Positions 24,698-34,570 of a stretch of DNA of 64,000 bases are shown here, piece by piece (the stretch's first letter is position 1; every line of letters begins with the position of its first letter). The notes under the pieces were generated by a model. That model was given only the letters and a program-made list of their open reading frames with translations. It did not search any database and had not been told where the DNA came from. The position numbers were made by a program, and so were the translations under genes. Origin of the DNA: Henriciella sp. (GTDB taxonomy: Bacteria; Pseudomonadota; Alphaproteobacteria; Caulobacterales; Hyphomonadaceae); NCBI GenBank assembly GCA_030066975.1, contig JASJAO010000017.1, forward strand, positions 1 to 64,000, given 5' to 3'.

Positions 24698-27010
24698 ATG
24701 CCAAGTTTGACCCCTAGCCTCGAGTCCGCTCTTGAACGTGCACTGAACGCGGCCGGTGAACGCGATCACGAATACGCCACGCTCGAACACTTGCTGCTGG
24801 CGCTGACCGATGACGAAGACGCTATCGAAGTGATGACCGCCTGCAAGGTCGACATCCCCGCCCTGAAAGAAGCGCTGGTCCAATACATTGATGAAGACTT
24901 GTCGAGCCTGGTGACCGACAACCCCTCCGGCCGGGTACAGCCAACTGCCGCGTTCCAGCGCGTGGTTCAGCGCGCGGTCTTGCACGTTGAAAGTTCAGGT
25001 CGAGACGAAGTCTCCGGCGCCAACATCCTGATCTCAATCTTCTCAGAGCGGGAAAGCCACGCGACTTACTTCCTGCAGGAGCAGGACATGACCCGCTATG
25101 ACGCGGTCAATTTTGTCTCCCACGGCGTGTCCAAAGTTCCAGGGCAAAGCCGCACGAACACCCCGCGCGGTGCCGAACAAAGCGCCGAAGAAGGCCCCAA
25201 AGCGCCAGAGCATGAAGCCCTTGAAGCCTATTGCATCAACCTGAACCAGAAGGCCAAAGACGGCAAAATCGATCCGCTGATCGGTCGCCAAATGGAAATC
25301 GAACGCTGCATCGAAGTCTTGTGTCGGCGGGCGAAGAATAACCCAATTCTGGTCGGTGACCCAGGTGTTGGTAAAACGGCCATTGCCGAAGGTCTGGCAA
25401 AGATGATCGTCGACCGCGAGGTTCCGGAAATACTCAGCGACGCTGTCATCTGGTCACTCGACATGGGCTCCCTGCTCGCAGGCACCCGCTATCGCGGCGA
25501 TTTCGAAGAGCGCCTCAAAGCGGTGATGAAGGAAGTCGGAGAACTTGAAAAAGGCATCCTCTTCATTGACGAAATTCATACCATCATTGGCGCCGGTGCG
25601 ACCTCTGGCGGGGCTATGGATGCGTCGAACCTGCTCAAGCCTGCGCTACAGAACGGCGAAGTCCGCTGCATGGGATCGACAACTTTCAAAGAGTACAAGC
25701 AGCACTTTGAGAAAGACCGCGCCCTGTCACGCCGGTTCCGGAAGATTGATGTTGTTGAACCAAGTGTCGAAGACGCGGTGAAGATCCTGACCGGCCTGAA
25801 AGCCGTGTTCGAAGACTTCCATGGCCTCCGTTACACAAACGACGCAATCCGCGCCGCTGTCGAATTGTCAGCGCGCTACATGACGGATCGGAAGCTGCCG
25901 GACAAAGCCATCGACGTCATAGACGAAGCAGGCGCAACGCAATGGCTCGCCCCAGCCAGCAAGCGCCGCAAGACAATTGGCGTGAAAGAGATCGAAGCGA
26001 TCGTCGCCAAAATCGCGCGCATTCCCCCCAAACAGGTCAGCAAGGACGATGCGCAGTCGCTCAAGTCTCTTGAAACCGATCTCAAGCGCGTTGTCTTCGG
26101 GCAGGATGAAGCCATCAGTGCTCTGTCCTCCGCGATAAAGCTGTCACGTGCAGGTCTGCGTGAACCGAACAAGCCCATTGGCTCATACCTGTTCACCGGT
26201 CCGACCGGCGTCGGCAAAACCGAAGTCACGCGGCAGCTCGCTAACATTCTCGGCGTCGAACTACACCGTTTCGACATGTCGGAATATATGGAGCGTCACT
26301 CGGTCAGCCGCCTGATCGGCGCACCTCCCGGCTATGTCGGCTATGATGAGGGCGGCTTGCTAACCGATGCCGTCATGCAGCATCCACACTGTGTCGTTCT
26401 GCTCGATGAGATCGAGAAGGCGCATCCGGACCTGTTCAATGTCCTGCTTCAGGTCATGGACAATGGCACTTTGACAGATGCGGTCGGCCGCAAAGTCGAC
26501 TTCCGGAATGTTATCCTGGTGATGACCACCAACGCAGGCGCATCCGATGCTGCGAAAAACTCAATCGGGTTTGGCCGCGGACGCAAAGATGATGAGCAGG
26601 AAGAGGCTCTAAAGCGCCTGTTTACACCCGAGTTTCGCAACCGTCTCGACAGCGTGATCACGTTCGGAGGCCTGACACCGGAAATCATCGAACGCGTGGT
26701 TGAGAAGTTTGTCCTGCAACTGGAGATCCAGCTTGCGGACCGCAATGTCACGATCGAGCTGTCACCGGCAGCCCGTGACTGGCTCGCGAAACGCGGCTTT
26801 GATGCAGAGTTTGGCGCCCGGCCACTGGCTCGCGTTATATCGGAAAATGTCAAAAAGCCGATGGCGGAAGAGCTTCTCTTCGGCAAACTGGCCAAAGGCG
26901 GCACCGTCAAGATTGGCGTCACCAAGAAGACCGACGAGCTGACCTTCAAGTATGTTGAAGACAAACCTCGGAAGAAGCCGTCCAGCAAAGGCACACCAGC
27001 CAAAGTCTAA
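24698..27010 (+). CDS. clpA: ATP-dependent Clp protease ATP-binding subunit ClpA
   Basis: A 770-residue AAA+ unfoldase of ClpAP. In order: a Clp N-domain repeat (about 1-140), the D1 module with Walker A GDPGVGKTA and Walker B ILFIDEIHT, and the D2 module with GPTGVGKTE and VVLLDEIEKAHPD. A C-terminal small domain ends in a Lys-rich tail. A ClpP-binding IGF-like loop is visible as SIGFGRG in D2. GGAG lies 9 nt before the ATG. It forms a standard clpS-clpA operon. Confidence 0.97.
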   Translation: MPSLTPSLESALERALNAAGERDHEYATLEHLLLALTDDEDAIEVMTACKVDIPALKEALVQYIDEDLSSLVTDNPSGRVQPTAAFQRVVQRAVLHVESSGRDEVSGANILISIFSERESHATYFLQEQDMTRYDAVNFVSHGVSKVPGQSRTNTPRGAEQSAEEGPKAPEHEALEAYCINLNQKAKDGKIDPLIGRQMEIERCIEVLCRRAKNNPILVGDPGVGKTAIAEGLAKMIVDREVPEILSDAVIWSLDMGSLLAGTRYRGDFEERLKAVMKEVGELEKGILFIDEIHTIIGAGATSGGAMDASNLLKPALQNGEVRCMGSTTFKEYKQHFEKDRALSRRFRKIDVVEPSVEDAVKILTGLKAVFEDFHGLRYTNDAIRAAVELSARYMTDRKLPDKAIDVIDEAGATQWLAPASKRRKTIGVKEIEAIVAKIARIPPKQVSKDDAQSLKSLETDLKRVVFGQDEAISALSSAIKLSRAGLREPNKPIGSYLFTGPTGVGKTEVTRQLANILGVELHRFDMSEYMERHSVSRLIGAPPGYVGYDEGGLLTDAVMQHPHCVVLLDEIEKAHPDLFNVLLQVMDNGTLTDAVGRKVDFRNVILVMTTNAGASDAAKNSIGFGRGRKDDEQEEALKRLFTPEFRNRLDSVITFGGLTPEIIERVVEKFVLQLEIQLADRNVTIELSPAARDWLAKRGFDAEFGARPLARVISENVKKPMAEELLFGKLAKGGTVKIGVTKKTDELTFKYVEDKPRKKPSSKGTPAKV

Positions 27011-27019
27011 ATGAAACAT

Positions 27020-28258
27020 TCAGGCCTCGCCTTGCCGCCGCTCGAGTAACCAATCAAGCACGCTGAGCACCAGCGCAGTCGACATCATGGCAAGCACCGC
27101 AAACGCGGTCGCTTGCCAACCGCCCCAGTCGTACGACGCCGTGCCAATCCAGCTGCCCAGCCCGCCGCCCAGAAACATGATGACGACATAAACCGTCATC
27201 AGCCGCGTCCGCACTTCCGGCGCTTGCGACAGGAAGGTCATACGCCCTGTCACATCAATCGATGGTCCGAACATGTTGGTCATCACAATCGGAATGATCA
27301 GCAGCCAGAGACTGTGCCCGACAAACACAAACAACATCATGGCCGCCGTCTGAAGACACGCAAGAATCACCCGTGCCCGCCGCGCGCCAAAGCTGTCGGC
27401 CCACTTCCCAAGCCATGGCGTCGAGGCCAGGCTAACGATGGCGAGCAGGGCGAGATATCCCACCGTATCAACGCCGTAGCCCATCTCATCGCTCGGCAGA
27501 TGCAGACCGAGCCCCATCCAGACTGCGATAAAGCTGCCAAACCCCAGTCCCTGGATTGTGCCGGATATGAGGAGTTGCGGATGTTTCAGCACCAACGGCC
27601 AGATCGAGCCCAACAGGCCGAGATAGCGCGGCAGAGACAGCTTGCCTTTCGCCGTTTCTGATCGGTCCATGGTCAGAGGCAGAAGGATCGCCATCGATAG
27701 CATTAACCCGGCCGCGAGAATGTATACGGTTCGCCAGCCCAAATATTCCGCGACGACGCCAGCCGCGGCCCGCGCGACGAGAATTCCAATAATAATTCCG
27801 GTGGTGAGCACGGCGGTGACATAGCCAAGGCGCTCTGGAGCAACCCGTTTAGAGGCATAGGCCGGTAACAGATATGGCGCGATTGTCACGAATCCGAGGA
27901 CGGTTGAGAACAGTAGAAACAGCTCAAACCCGGGCGCAAAAGCCATACCCGCCACACAGGTGGTCTGCAGTCCGGCCGAAACGACGGTCAGGCGCTTATT
28001 GCTCATCAAGTCGCCGAGCGGCAGCAAGACAAGAATACCGAGTGCGAGCGCGATCTGATTGAACGCAGGTACAATCCCGATCATGCCCTGAGCGATCTCA
28101 AAGTCGTCTGCAACGAGCGAGATGATGGGATGGATATAGTAGGCATTTGCAGTGACGACGGCGCTCGCAATCGCGAGCATGTAAATCTGAAACTTCCTTA
28201 GATAAGTGCCAGAACCAGGTGTGGAATCATGCTGTGCCTGGACATCACTCATGCCCAA
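27020..28258 (-). CDS. MFS transporter (AraJ/sugar-efflux type)
   Basis: A 412-residue, 12-helix MFS protein. The loop-2 motif is LGDLMSNKRL and TM5 carries an efflux-like glycine-rich pattern (TGIIIGILVARAAAGVVAEYLGWR). Similar proteins are drug/proton antiporters or arabinose-efflux-like permeases. It converges with clpA after 10 bp. Substrate not deducible. Confidence 0.85.
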   Translation of the reverse strand: MGMSDVQAQHDSTPGSGTYLRKFQIYMLAIASAVVTANAYYIHPIISLVADDFEIAQGMIGIVPAFNQIALALGILVLLPLGDLMSNKRLTVVSAGLQTTCVAGMAFAPGFELFLLFSTVLGFVTIAPYLLPAYASKRVAPERLGYVTAVLTTGIIIGILVARAAAGVVAEYLGWRTVYILAAGLMLSMAILLPLTMDRSETAKGKLSLPRYLGLLGSIWPLVLKHPQLLISGTIQGLGFGSFIAVWMGLGLHLPSDEMGYGVDTVGYLALLAIVSLASTPWLGKWADSFGARRARVILACLQTAAMMLFVFVGHSLWLLIIPIVMTNMFGPSIDVTGRMTFLSQAPEVRTRLMTVYVVIMFLGGGLGSWIGTASYDWGGWQATAFAVLAMMSTALVLSVLDWLLERRQGEA

Positions 28259-28302
28259 CCCTAATCAGCCGTAAATTCAGCAGCAATGATGACGTCGCGA
28301 AA

Positions 28303-29289
28303 TCACTTCACGCCGCAGCGCTCCAGGGCGATTTCATCGGCGCTCAGATAGTCTGCGACAGCATAGACTTCATCGGTTGCCAACAGGTGCAAGCCACCGT
28401 CGGCAAGAGCCTGAAACTCTGACAAATCGCCATCGGCAATATAGGTGTCATCCAGGCGATCTCCCGGCCGCCCCAAAGTACCAAATGCGCTTTCAATGCC
28501 ACGTCGACCGAGCGCGGCCCAGGCCCGATCATTCGGGTTCGATGTTCCCGTCCAGGCAATTACTTTGGTCATATCAACACCTGCCGCTTCAAGCTCGGCC
28601 TGATGCTCAGGGCTGTTCACACTGGCGGTCATCATCAGATCGGGGGCAAGCCGGGCGATCTCAATCGCCTGCTGGTCATTATAGCTGATCAGGATGACAT
28701 TCTGCTCCGCACCCGCGGCACGGACATGCGAAATAATGTTGCGATAAGACGTCGTGCGCTTCTTATCGAGTTCGACCACAGCGCCCGTTTGCTTGGCCCA
28801 AAGCAGCACATCGCTGAGCTTTGGCGGCGTGAACGGCGTGATTTTACCGTCATTGTCGACCAGGTTCAGGTTCGCAATCTCATCCCAATCGGTATCTGCG
28901 ACTTGGCCATTGCCCGTCGTGGTCCGTCCGAGGCTGTTATCATGCAACAGGAAGAGTACCCCATCGCGGCTTTCAGCGACATCGATTTCGTGGATGGGTG
29001 TCGCGTTCAACCTTGCATATTCCAAAGTTTCCAACCCGTTTTCAGGATAACCCGGTGCTGGACCGCCGCGATGGGACGCGATCACCATCCCGCCCTGCTC
29101 GCGAACACAGTTAAAGAATGTCGGCAAATCACCAAGCGAAACAGACGGTTTCACCTGTGAGGCGGGCAGAACAGCATCGACCGGGGCATCAGCCTGCGCT
29201 GGTGGATCAAAGGCTCCAGCGTCTTGCTGACACCCTGTGAGGCCAAACATTGACGCAGCGACAATTGCTGGGAGGACACGATTCTTCAT
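28303..29289 (-). CDS. Glycerophosphodiester phosphodiesterase, lipoprotein
   Basis: A 328-residue GDPD-family hydrolase that cleaves glycerophosphodiesters to glycerol-3-phosphate and an alcohol. A signal peptide with lipobox LTGC predicts lipidation at C20. The active site elements ASHRGG (H73, R74), PENGLETLE (E84), HEIDV and LLHDNSLGRTT are all present. Its envelope location suggests scavenging of phospholipid headgroups. Genes on either side are unrelated. Confidence 0.9.
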   Translation of the reverse strand: MKNRVLPAIVAASMFGLTGCQQDAGAFDPPAQADAPVDAVLPASQVKPSVSLGDLPTFFNCVREQGGMVIASHRGGPAPGYPENGLETLEYARLNATPIHEIDVAESRDGVLFLLHDNSLGRTTTGNGQVADTDWDEIANLNLVDNDGKITPFTPPKLSDVLLWAKQTGAVVELDKKRTTSYRNIISHVRAAGAEQNVILISYNDQQAIEIARLAPDLMMTASVNSPEHQAELEAAGVDMTKVIAWTGTSNPNDRAWAALGRRGIESAFGTLGRPGDRLDDTYIADGDLSEFQALADGGLHLLATDEVYAVADYLSADEIALERCGVK

Positions 29290-29389
29290 GGAAACACTTT
29301 CGATTCTTGCTGTTCACCTATAGCCAATCTACAACATCACGGTACGTTCGTAAGGGACGAAAATAATACAGTTTTATTGGAGGAAACCG

Positions 29390-31015
29390 ATGCAAGGGAT
29401 CATGCAGGACTGGCCACTAACGGTCGACAAGATTCTTGAACATGCGCGCCTGATCAACCCCACACGCGAGATCGTCACCCGCCGTGTGGAAGGCAATATC
29501 GTACGCACTACCTATGCAGATCTCTATGACCAGTCCAAGCAGGTCTCGAACGCGCTCAAGGATACCGGTATTGCACTCGGAGATCGTATCGCCACGCTCG
29601 GCTGGAACTCGGCCCGGCATATGGCAAGTTGGTATGGCACGATGGGTATTGGCGCGGTGCTACATACGATCAATCCCCGCCTACACCCGGATCAGATCGC
29701 CTGGATTGCCAATCACGCCGAAGATAAGGTGTTGATCTTCGACAAGACCTTCCTGCCCATCGTGGAAGCGATCAAGGATAAGCTGGAAACGGTCAAAACC
29801 TTCGTGATCTATGCAGATCAGGACACGATGCCGGTGAACAGCCTCGGCGCTGTCGCCTTTGACATGTGGATTGATGGGCGCTCAACGACCTGTGAGTGGG
29901 GCGGCTTCCCGGAAACCACGGCGTGCGGCCTTTGTTATACATCGGGGACAACCGGCAACCCGAAAGGCGTGCTATACTCTCACCGCTCCAACGTCCTCCA
30001 CACGCTGGTGACGATGAGCAAAGACGCCATGGGCATGGGCGCTGATGATGTCGTTCTACCCGTGGTACCAATGTTCCACGCCAATGCCTGGGGCCTCGCC
30101 CTCTCCTGCCCGGCCACCGGTGCGAATATGGTGATGCCAGGTGCGCAAATGGATGGCGCGTCTATCTACGAATTGCTGGATGGTGAGAAAGTCACCATTA
30201 CCGCTGCGGTGCCAACCGTCTGGTTGATGCTTCTGCAATACTTGCAGGAAAACAACTTGAAGCTGCCGCATCTGAAGAAAGTGATTATCGGCGGCTCAGC
30301 CATTCCGGAGAACATCCTGCGCGCCTTTGAAATCGATTATGAAGTCGATGTGGTTCACGCTTGGGGCATGACAGAGACGAGCCCACTCGGAACGCTTGGC
30401 ACGCTGCCACCGCATCTCATGAATGCCGATATCGACACGCGTATGGGCCAAAAGCTGAAACAGGGCCGCCCGCCTTACGGGGTCGAGCTGAAAGTTGTGA
30501 ATGATGAAGGTGAGGAACTTCCCCGTGACGGAAAGTCCTCCGGCAAACTCCTCGTTCGGGGCGCGGCGATTGCCGCTGGCTATTTCAAAGGGGATGGCGG
30601 CAATGTGCTCGACGACAACGGATTCTTCGACACCGGCGATGTCGCCAACATCGACGAGTTCGGCACCATGCAGATCACCGACCGCGCCAAGGATGTCATC
30701 AAATCCGGCGGTGAGTGGATTTCCTCCATCGATATTGAGAACATCGCCGTGGGACATGAGAAAGTCGCCAATGCGGCTGCGATCGGCATCTACCATCCAA
30801 AATGGGACGAGCGTCCGTTGCTGGTGATCCAACCCGCTGAGGGACAAACGCCAACCAAAGAGGAAATTCTCGCCTCGCTTGAAGGCAAGATTGCGAAATG
30901 GTGGACCCCGGACGATGTTGCCTTCGTGGAAGAGATCCCGCTCGGCGCGACGGGCAAGATCAACAAACTGGCCCTGCGTGAGACCTTCAAGGACTATAAG
31001 CTGCCAACAGCCTGA
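29390..31015 (+). CDS. Acyl-CoA ligase (AMP-forming), medium/long-chain type
   Basis: A 541-residue ANL superfamily enzyme that activates a carboxylic acid through an acyl-adenylate to the CoA thioester. The P-loop is [11 protein letters not shown] (184-194), the adenylate motif [12 protein letters not shown], the hinge [13 protein letters not shown], and the catalytic lysine lies in [10 protein letters not shown] near residue 523-526. Overall it resembles AlkK-like medium-chain ligases and DmdB (methylmercaptopropionate-CoA ligase); the sequence alone does not choose between them. GGAGGAAACCG precedes the ATG. Confidence 0.9.
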   Translation: MQGIMQDWPLTVDKILEHARLINPTREIVTRRVEGNIVRTTYADLYDQSKQVSNALKDTGIALGDRIATLGWNSARHMASWYGTMGIGAVLHTINPRLHPDQIAWIANHAEDKVLIFDKTFLPIVEAIKDKLETVKTFVIYADQDTMPVNSLGAVAFDMWIDGRSTTCEWGGFPETTACGLCYTSGTTGNPKGVLYSHRSNVLHTLVTMSKDAMGMGADDVVLPVVPMFHANAWGLALSCPATGANMVMPGAQMDGASIYELLDGEKVTITAAVPTVWLMLLQYLQENNLKLPHLKKVIIGGSAIPENILRAFEIDYEVDVVHAWGMTETSPLGTLGTLPPHLMNADIDTRMGQKLKQGRPPYGVELKVVNDEGEELPRDGKSSGKLLVRGAAIAAGYFKGDGGNVLDDNGFFDTGDVANIDEFGTMQITDRAKDVIKSGGEWISSIDIENIAVGHEKVANAAAIGIYHPKWDERPLLVIQPAEGQTPTKEEILASLEGKIAKWWTPDDVAFVEEIPLGATGKINKLALRETFKDYKLPTA

Positions 31016-31117
31016 TCCGACCAATAGAATGGACGCTGGCGAGGCGTATTCGACTTCTCCTCGCCCGCAGCCTATATCGACCTCAACATTTGCCTATGAT
31101 TTGAACGGATCGCTGTC

Positions 31118-32008
31118 ATGAACGAGACCACCGCCCCACAATCTGCCGGATGGCGGATGAAAGTCGCCATCTTCGCGCTCTGCGCATCGATCTTCGCAGT
31201 GCTCTGGTTCATGGTCGCGGCCCTTGGGACAAAATGGGGGTTCTGGCCCTGGCAAGTGGGACTTGGGCAAATGACAATTGGCCTCGGCCCGCAAATTGCG
31301 ATGCTGGCTGTGGCTTTGTCGGTGATCGCTCAGATTATCGCGCTGATTAAAGCCCCTCGGGTTCAACCCTTCATCATCGCGCTTGCTGCAACCCTGATCA
31401 GTGCCATGTGCCTGTTCCGTTTGGCAGGTCTTGGCGGGCAGGCTGCAGCTTTGCCGCCAATCCATGACGTTCAAACAGACTGGGCTGATCCAATCCGGTA
31501 TTCGTCTGCGATTATGCAAGCACGCGAAGCCGACGGTGAAACCAATCCGGTCCTCGATGCGCCCACAGTGCCTGACTATGCAGAAGAGCGCTGGCCTGGA
31601 ACCGCTGGACGCCTGGTCTCGGAACTTCAAGAAGAAGCTGAGGCAAAAGAAGGTGGTAAAGACACCGTTCTGCCAGCGATGCAGCCCTTCTATTTCTCGC
31701 AACCGCCAAATGAGGTTGCAGCGCTTGCAATCAACCTGATTGATCGCCGCGGTTGGACCCTCGTGACGGAGCCTGGCACGGCAAGTGATCTTGGAACCGA
31801 GCTACAGGTTGAAGCGACCGCGGTGTCCGGCTGGTTCGGCTTCAAGGATGATGTCGCGATCCGGATCCGTCCTGTTGAGGGAGCTACTCGCGTGGATATG
31901 CGCTCGACGAGCCGGGTCGGTCTGTCAGACCTGGGTGCCAACTCCAAGCGCGTCGCCGGCTTCATGAATGAGTTGCAGGATCGCGGCGACGGTCGACCCG
32001 CGCCTTAA
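31118..32008 (+). CDS. Membrane-anchored DUF1499 protein
   Basis: A 296-residue protein. About three hydrophobic helices occupy the first 110 residues (IFALCASIFAVLWFMVAALG is the first), followed by a DUF1499 domain. Its end motif, STSRVGLSDLGANSKRV, closely matches the small DUF1499 protein at 23834. The paralogues share GFKDDVAI/RFKDDVDI. Function unknown; it lies 102 bp behind the acyl-CoA ligase and may share its transcript. Confidence 0.8.
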   Translation: MNETTAPQSAGWRMKVAIFALCASIFAVLWFMVAALGTKWGFWPWQVGLGQMTIGLGPQIAMLAVALSVIAQIIALIKAPRVQPFIIALAATLISAMCLFRLAGLGGQAAALPPIHDVQTDWADPIRYSSAIMQAREADGETNPVLDAPTVPDYAEERWPGTAGRLVSELQEEAEAKEGGKDTVLPAMQPFYFSQPPNEVAALAINLIDRRGWTLVTEPGTASDLGTELQVEATAVSGWFGFKDDVAIRIRPVEGATRVDMRSTSRVGLSDLGANSKRVAGFMNELQDRGDGRPAP

Positions 32009-32024
32009 AGGCACACTCCGCCGT

Positions 32025-32936
32025 CTAAACTCGCGCCTCAACCAGTTCGAACGCGCTTCTAATCGTTGGCGATTCCGCGTCGCAGGACACGCAGCCCTCA
32101 TCGATTAGCTTCATCATGTGTCCCAGTAGGGACAGGCAAGCGGCGGGGATCAGACGCGGCTCAAGCCCGATATACATATTCTCCACCATCACGGGGATGG
32201 AAGTCTCACCGCGCTTCATATGTTCAATGATCCCGTTCTCGCGGTCCTGACGGTGCTGGCGATAGGCCTGGATGAAGGTTTTGACGAAAGCTCGCTCCCG
32301 CACCGGCGAGCCGTGAGTCGGCCACAGAATGTCGAAGTTTCGATCTTCAATCTTGTCGAGACTCTTGAAATACGCGGCCATATTCCCGTCCGGGGGTGCG
32401 ACGATCGTGGTCGACCAACCCATAATATGATCACCGGTCAGACACGCATTCTCTTCCTTCAGATCGAAACAGATATGGCTACATGTGTGGCCCGGTGTTT
32501 CGATCACTTCAAGCGTCCAGCCGGGGCCAGAGAAAACATCTCCATCCGCAACGATTTCATCAGGGGAAAAGTCGCGATCGTCTTCAGATCCTAGCTCACC
32601 CTTTGCAGTCGGCTTGCCACAATCACGCGCATAGACTTTACACCCCGCCCATTCGGCCAGCGGTTTGGCCAAGGGTGAATGGTCCGAGTGGCCATGCGTC
32701 ACAAGCACGTATTTCACGGTCTCACCTTTCAGCGCCGTTTTTAGTGCCTCAAAGTGCTCCGCATCGTTCGGGCCTGGGTCGATGACCGCCACTTCGCCAT
32801 GGCCAATGATGTACACGCCCGTACCGACAAAGGTGAACGGGCCAGGATTGTTCGCGATCACGCGGCGGATCAGCGGAGAAACCTGTTCGACTTTCCCGTA
32901 CTCGAAGTCGATGTCTTTAATGAATGGAATAGCCAT
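32025..32936 (-). CDS. Metallo-beta-lactamase-fold hydrolase (LACTB2/glyoxalase-II-like)
   Basis: A 303-residue MBL-fold enzyme. The metal-binding motif is THGHSDHSPL (H81, H83, D85, H86), with further ligands in ETPGHTCSH, LTGDHIMGW and WPTHGSP. Similar proteins are LACTB2-like nucleases or thioester/lactone hydrolases. The C-terminal extension (GRVSCDAE-like, ending LVEARV) resembles the winged-helix end of LACTB2 proteins. Substrate unknown. Confidence 0.85.
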   Translation of the reverse strand: MAIPFIKDIDFEYGKVEQVSPLIRRVIANNPGPFTFVGTGVYIIGHGEVAVIDPGPNDAEHFEALKTALKGETVKYVLVTHGHSDHSPLAKPLAEWAGCKVYARDCGKPTAKGELGSEDDRDFSPDEIVADGDVFSGPGWTLEVIETPGHTCSHICFDLKEENACLTGDHIMGWSTTIVAPPDGNMAAYFKSLDKIEDRNFDILWPTHGSPVRERAFVKTFIQAYRQHRQDRENGIIEHMKRGETSIPVMVENMYIGLEPRLIPAACLSLLGHMMKLIDEGCVSCDAESPTIRSAFELVEARV

Positions 32937-32980
32937 GGGAGGAAGCAGTCTCTAATCGTACGGGCCGTGGTCAGCCCTTA

Positions 32981-33913
32981 TCAAGCGCGGCGCGGAGCGA
33001 ACGCTCTGACAAAGGCCTTGGCCATCCGGCGTGTGGATTTCAGCTTGTCGCCAAGCTTCAATGCCACGGGCGGGCCCATATCGGTTTTGTTGGCATCTAC
33101 GATGTAGATTCGACCGGACGCATTATCCCGTAACACGTCGACCCCACCCCATTCCAGACCGATTTCGGCTGCAAAGCGCCTGATCACGGTAATTTCATCT
33201 GCCGTGTAAGCGTTCTGCGGTGTGTCCAGCAGGACCTCAGCATTCTCATTGAGGAACCGGCGGCTGATCTGGCGGCGCTTGCGAAACACCAGGGTCGGCT
33301 CTCCGCCGCAAATGCAGCACCGTAAATCTTCGATCAGGCCGCCTTCAATCTCATTGTCGACAAGCACCTGATAGGTTTTGTCCGCGATGGGCTGCATCGG
33401 GCCTTCAATGATCCGGCCATCATGACACGCATTCTTTTCCGACTTTTCCACCATCGTTCCGGAATAGGTCCGCGGATCAACCGAGAGGGAATAGCCTGCG
33501 GCGCGTTCAAAGGCCGCAGCCACATTTGATTTCGATATGTCGGTGCAATCGAAATTGACGAGTTTCGCGCCTTTTTTGGTTTTTGGAGGCGCGTGCAGGC
33601 TGTTGGTCGAATCATCAAACTGAAAAACAATGTCCGCGCTGGACACATCTGAAATCAGCTTTGCACCCGAGGCATGCATCACCGGCCAGATAAAGTACCA
33701 GGGCCGTGGTTTTTCCGGATAGAAGGCAATTGACGGTCGCTTGTGCCCCGTCAGACGGCGCCAGGTGCGCCAGGACTGAGCCAGCGTATAAAAGGTCAGC
33801 CAGGTGAAAACGTCATTCAGCAGTCCGACATTCGCAGGGATGCGATGCCCGGTCTTTTTGACCAGCAGTTCGCCGTCTTCATACTTAAAGTCTGCCAGCC
33901 AACTGCGCGACAT
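32981..33913 (-). CDS. ATP-grasp-like protein of unknown function
   Basis: A 310-residue protein from ATG 33913 (GGAG eight to ten bases upstream). The C-terminal half has ATP-grasp features: KTYQVLVDNEI, FAAEIGLEWGGVDVLRDN and YIVDANKTDMGPP, which resemble the metal-binding strand and loop of ATP-grasp ligases. The N-terminal half is not recognised. A Cys cluster (CCICGG) sits mid-protein. ATP-grasp enzymes ligate carboxylates to amines or thiols. No peptide or cofactor partner gene is adjacent. Confidence 0.55.
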   Translation of the reverse strand: MSRSWLADFKYEDGELLVKKTGHRIPANVGLLNDVFTWLTFYTLAQSWRTWRRLTGHKRPSIAFYPEKPRPWYFIWPVMHASGAKLISDVSSADIVFQFDDSTNSLHAPPKTKKGAKLVNFDCTDISKSNVAAAFERAAGYSLSVDPRTYSGTMVEKSEKNACHDGRIIEGPMQPIADKTYQVLVDNEIEGGLIEDLRCCICGGEPTLVFRKRRQISRRFLNENAEVLLDTPQNAYTADEITVIRRFAAEIGLEWGGVDVLRDNASGRIYIVDANKTDMGPPVALKLGDKLKSTRRMAKAFVRAFAPRRA

Positions 33914-34036
33914 ACTTGCACTCCTAGAAACGCTTTTCGCGTCGTTAATGAACTGAATCGCACGCCAGTTGATCACGATCAACCAATTTTAACGTTAGCT
34001 TTCGTGATCATTTGTTCACCAAAGCCCGCATCTTCT

Positions 34037-34447
34037 TCACAAAAGCGGTCGCAAACTCGATAAATCATAGCCCGCATTTGCCGCCGCTGCGACGATATCA
34101 TCGCCGCTGCCTTGCCCAGCATGAGTCAATGCCCATGCGGTGATTGAGCGTGTGCCTGTCCGGCAATACGCAAGCACAGGCGCCGGAGCTTCGGCGAGTG
34201 CGGCGCCGATCCGCTCAAGAATGTCCGGGGTGGGCGCACCCGAAAAAGGAATCGCCACAAAGGCCAGTCCAAGGGCTTCTGCCTGGGTCCGAATAGCGCC
34301 CATACGCGGTTGATCGATACCGCCTTCACCGTCAGGTCGATTCGCGATGATCGTCTTATACCCCGCATCAGCAATCGCTTGCACGTCCTGCTCGGAAATT
34401 TGCGGCGCAACGGAAAAACCATCCGTAACTTTGCGAATATCGGTCAT
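34037..34447 (-). CDS. TIGR01244 family sulfur transferase / phosphatase-like protein
   Basis: A 136-residue protein from ATG 34447 (GGAGGGTCAAAT upstream). It has the DSP/rhodanese-like active-site loop LAYCRTGTRS with the catalytic cysteine, and the N-terminal pattern VAPQISEQDVQAIADAGYKTII. This is the stand-alone form of the domain fused to a metallo-beta-lactamase in Blh, the sulfide-responsive bigR/blh system. Probably thiol/sulfide metabolism or a phosphatase. Divergent from oppB. Confidence 0.82.
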   Translation of the reverse strand: MTDIRKVTDGFSVAPQISEQDVQAIADAGYKTIIANRPDGEGGIDQPRMGAIRTQAEALGLAFVAIPFSGAPTPDILERIGAALAEAPAPVLAYCRTGTRSITAWALTHAGQGSGDDIVAAAANAGYDLSSLRPLL

Positions 34448-34570
34448 ATTTGACCCTCCAATGTATGTTGGCGTTGACAATGCATCGCTCGCCGTGAACG
34501 TAAGGTTCAGGGCACCGAAAGCCAAGATGTTGGTGCTGATATACTGAGCTTATCGAGGAGTCCAATTCGC

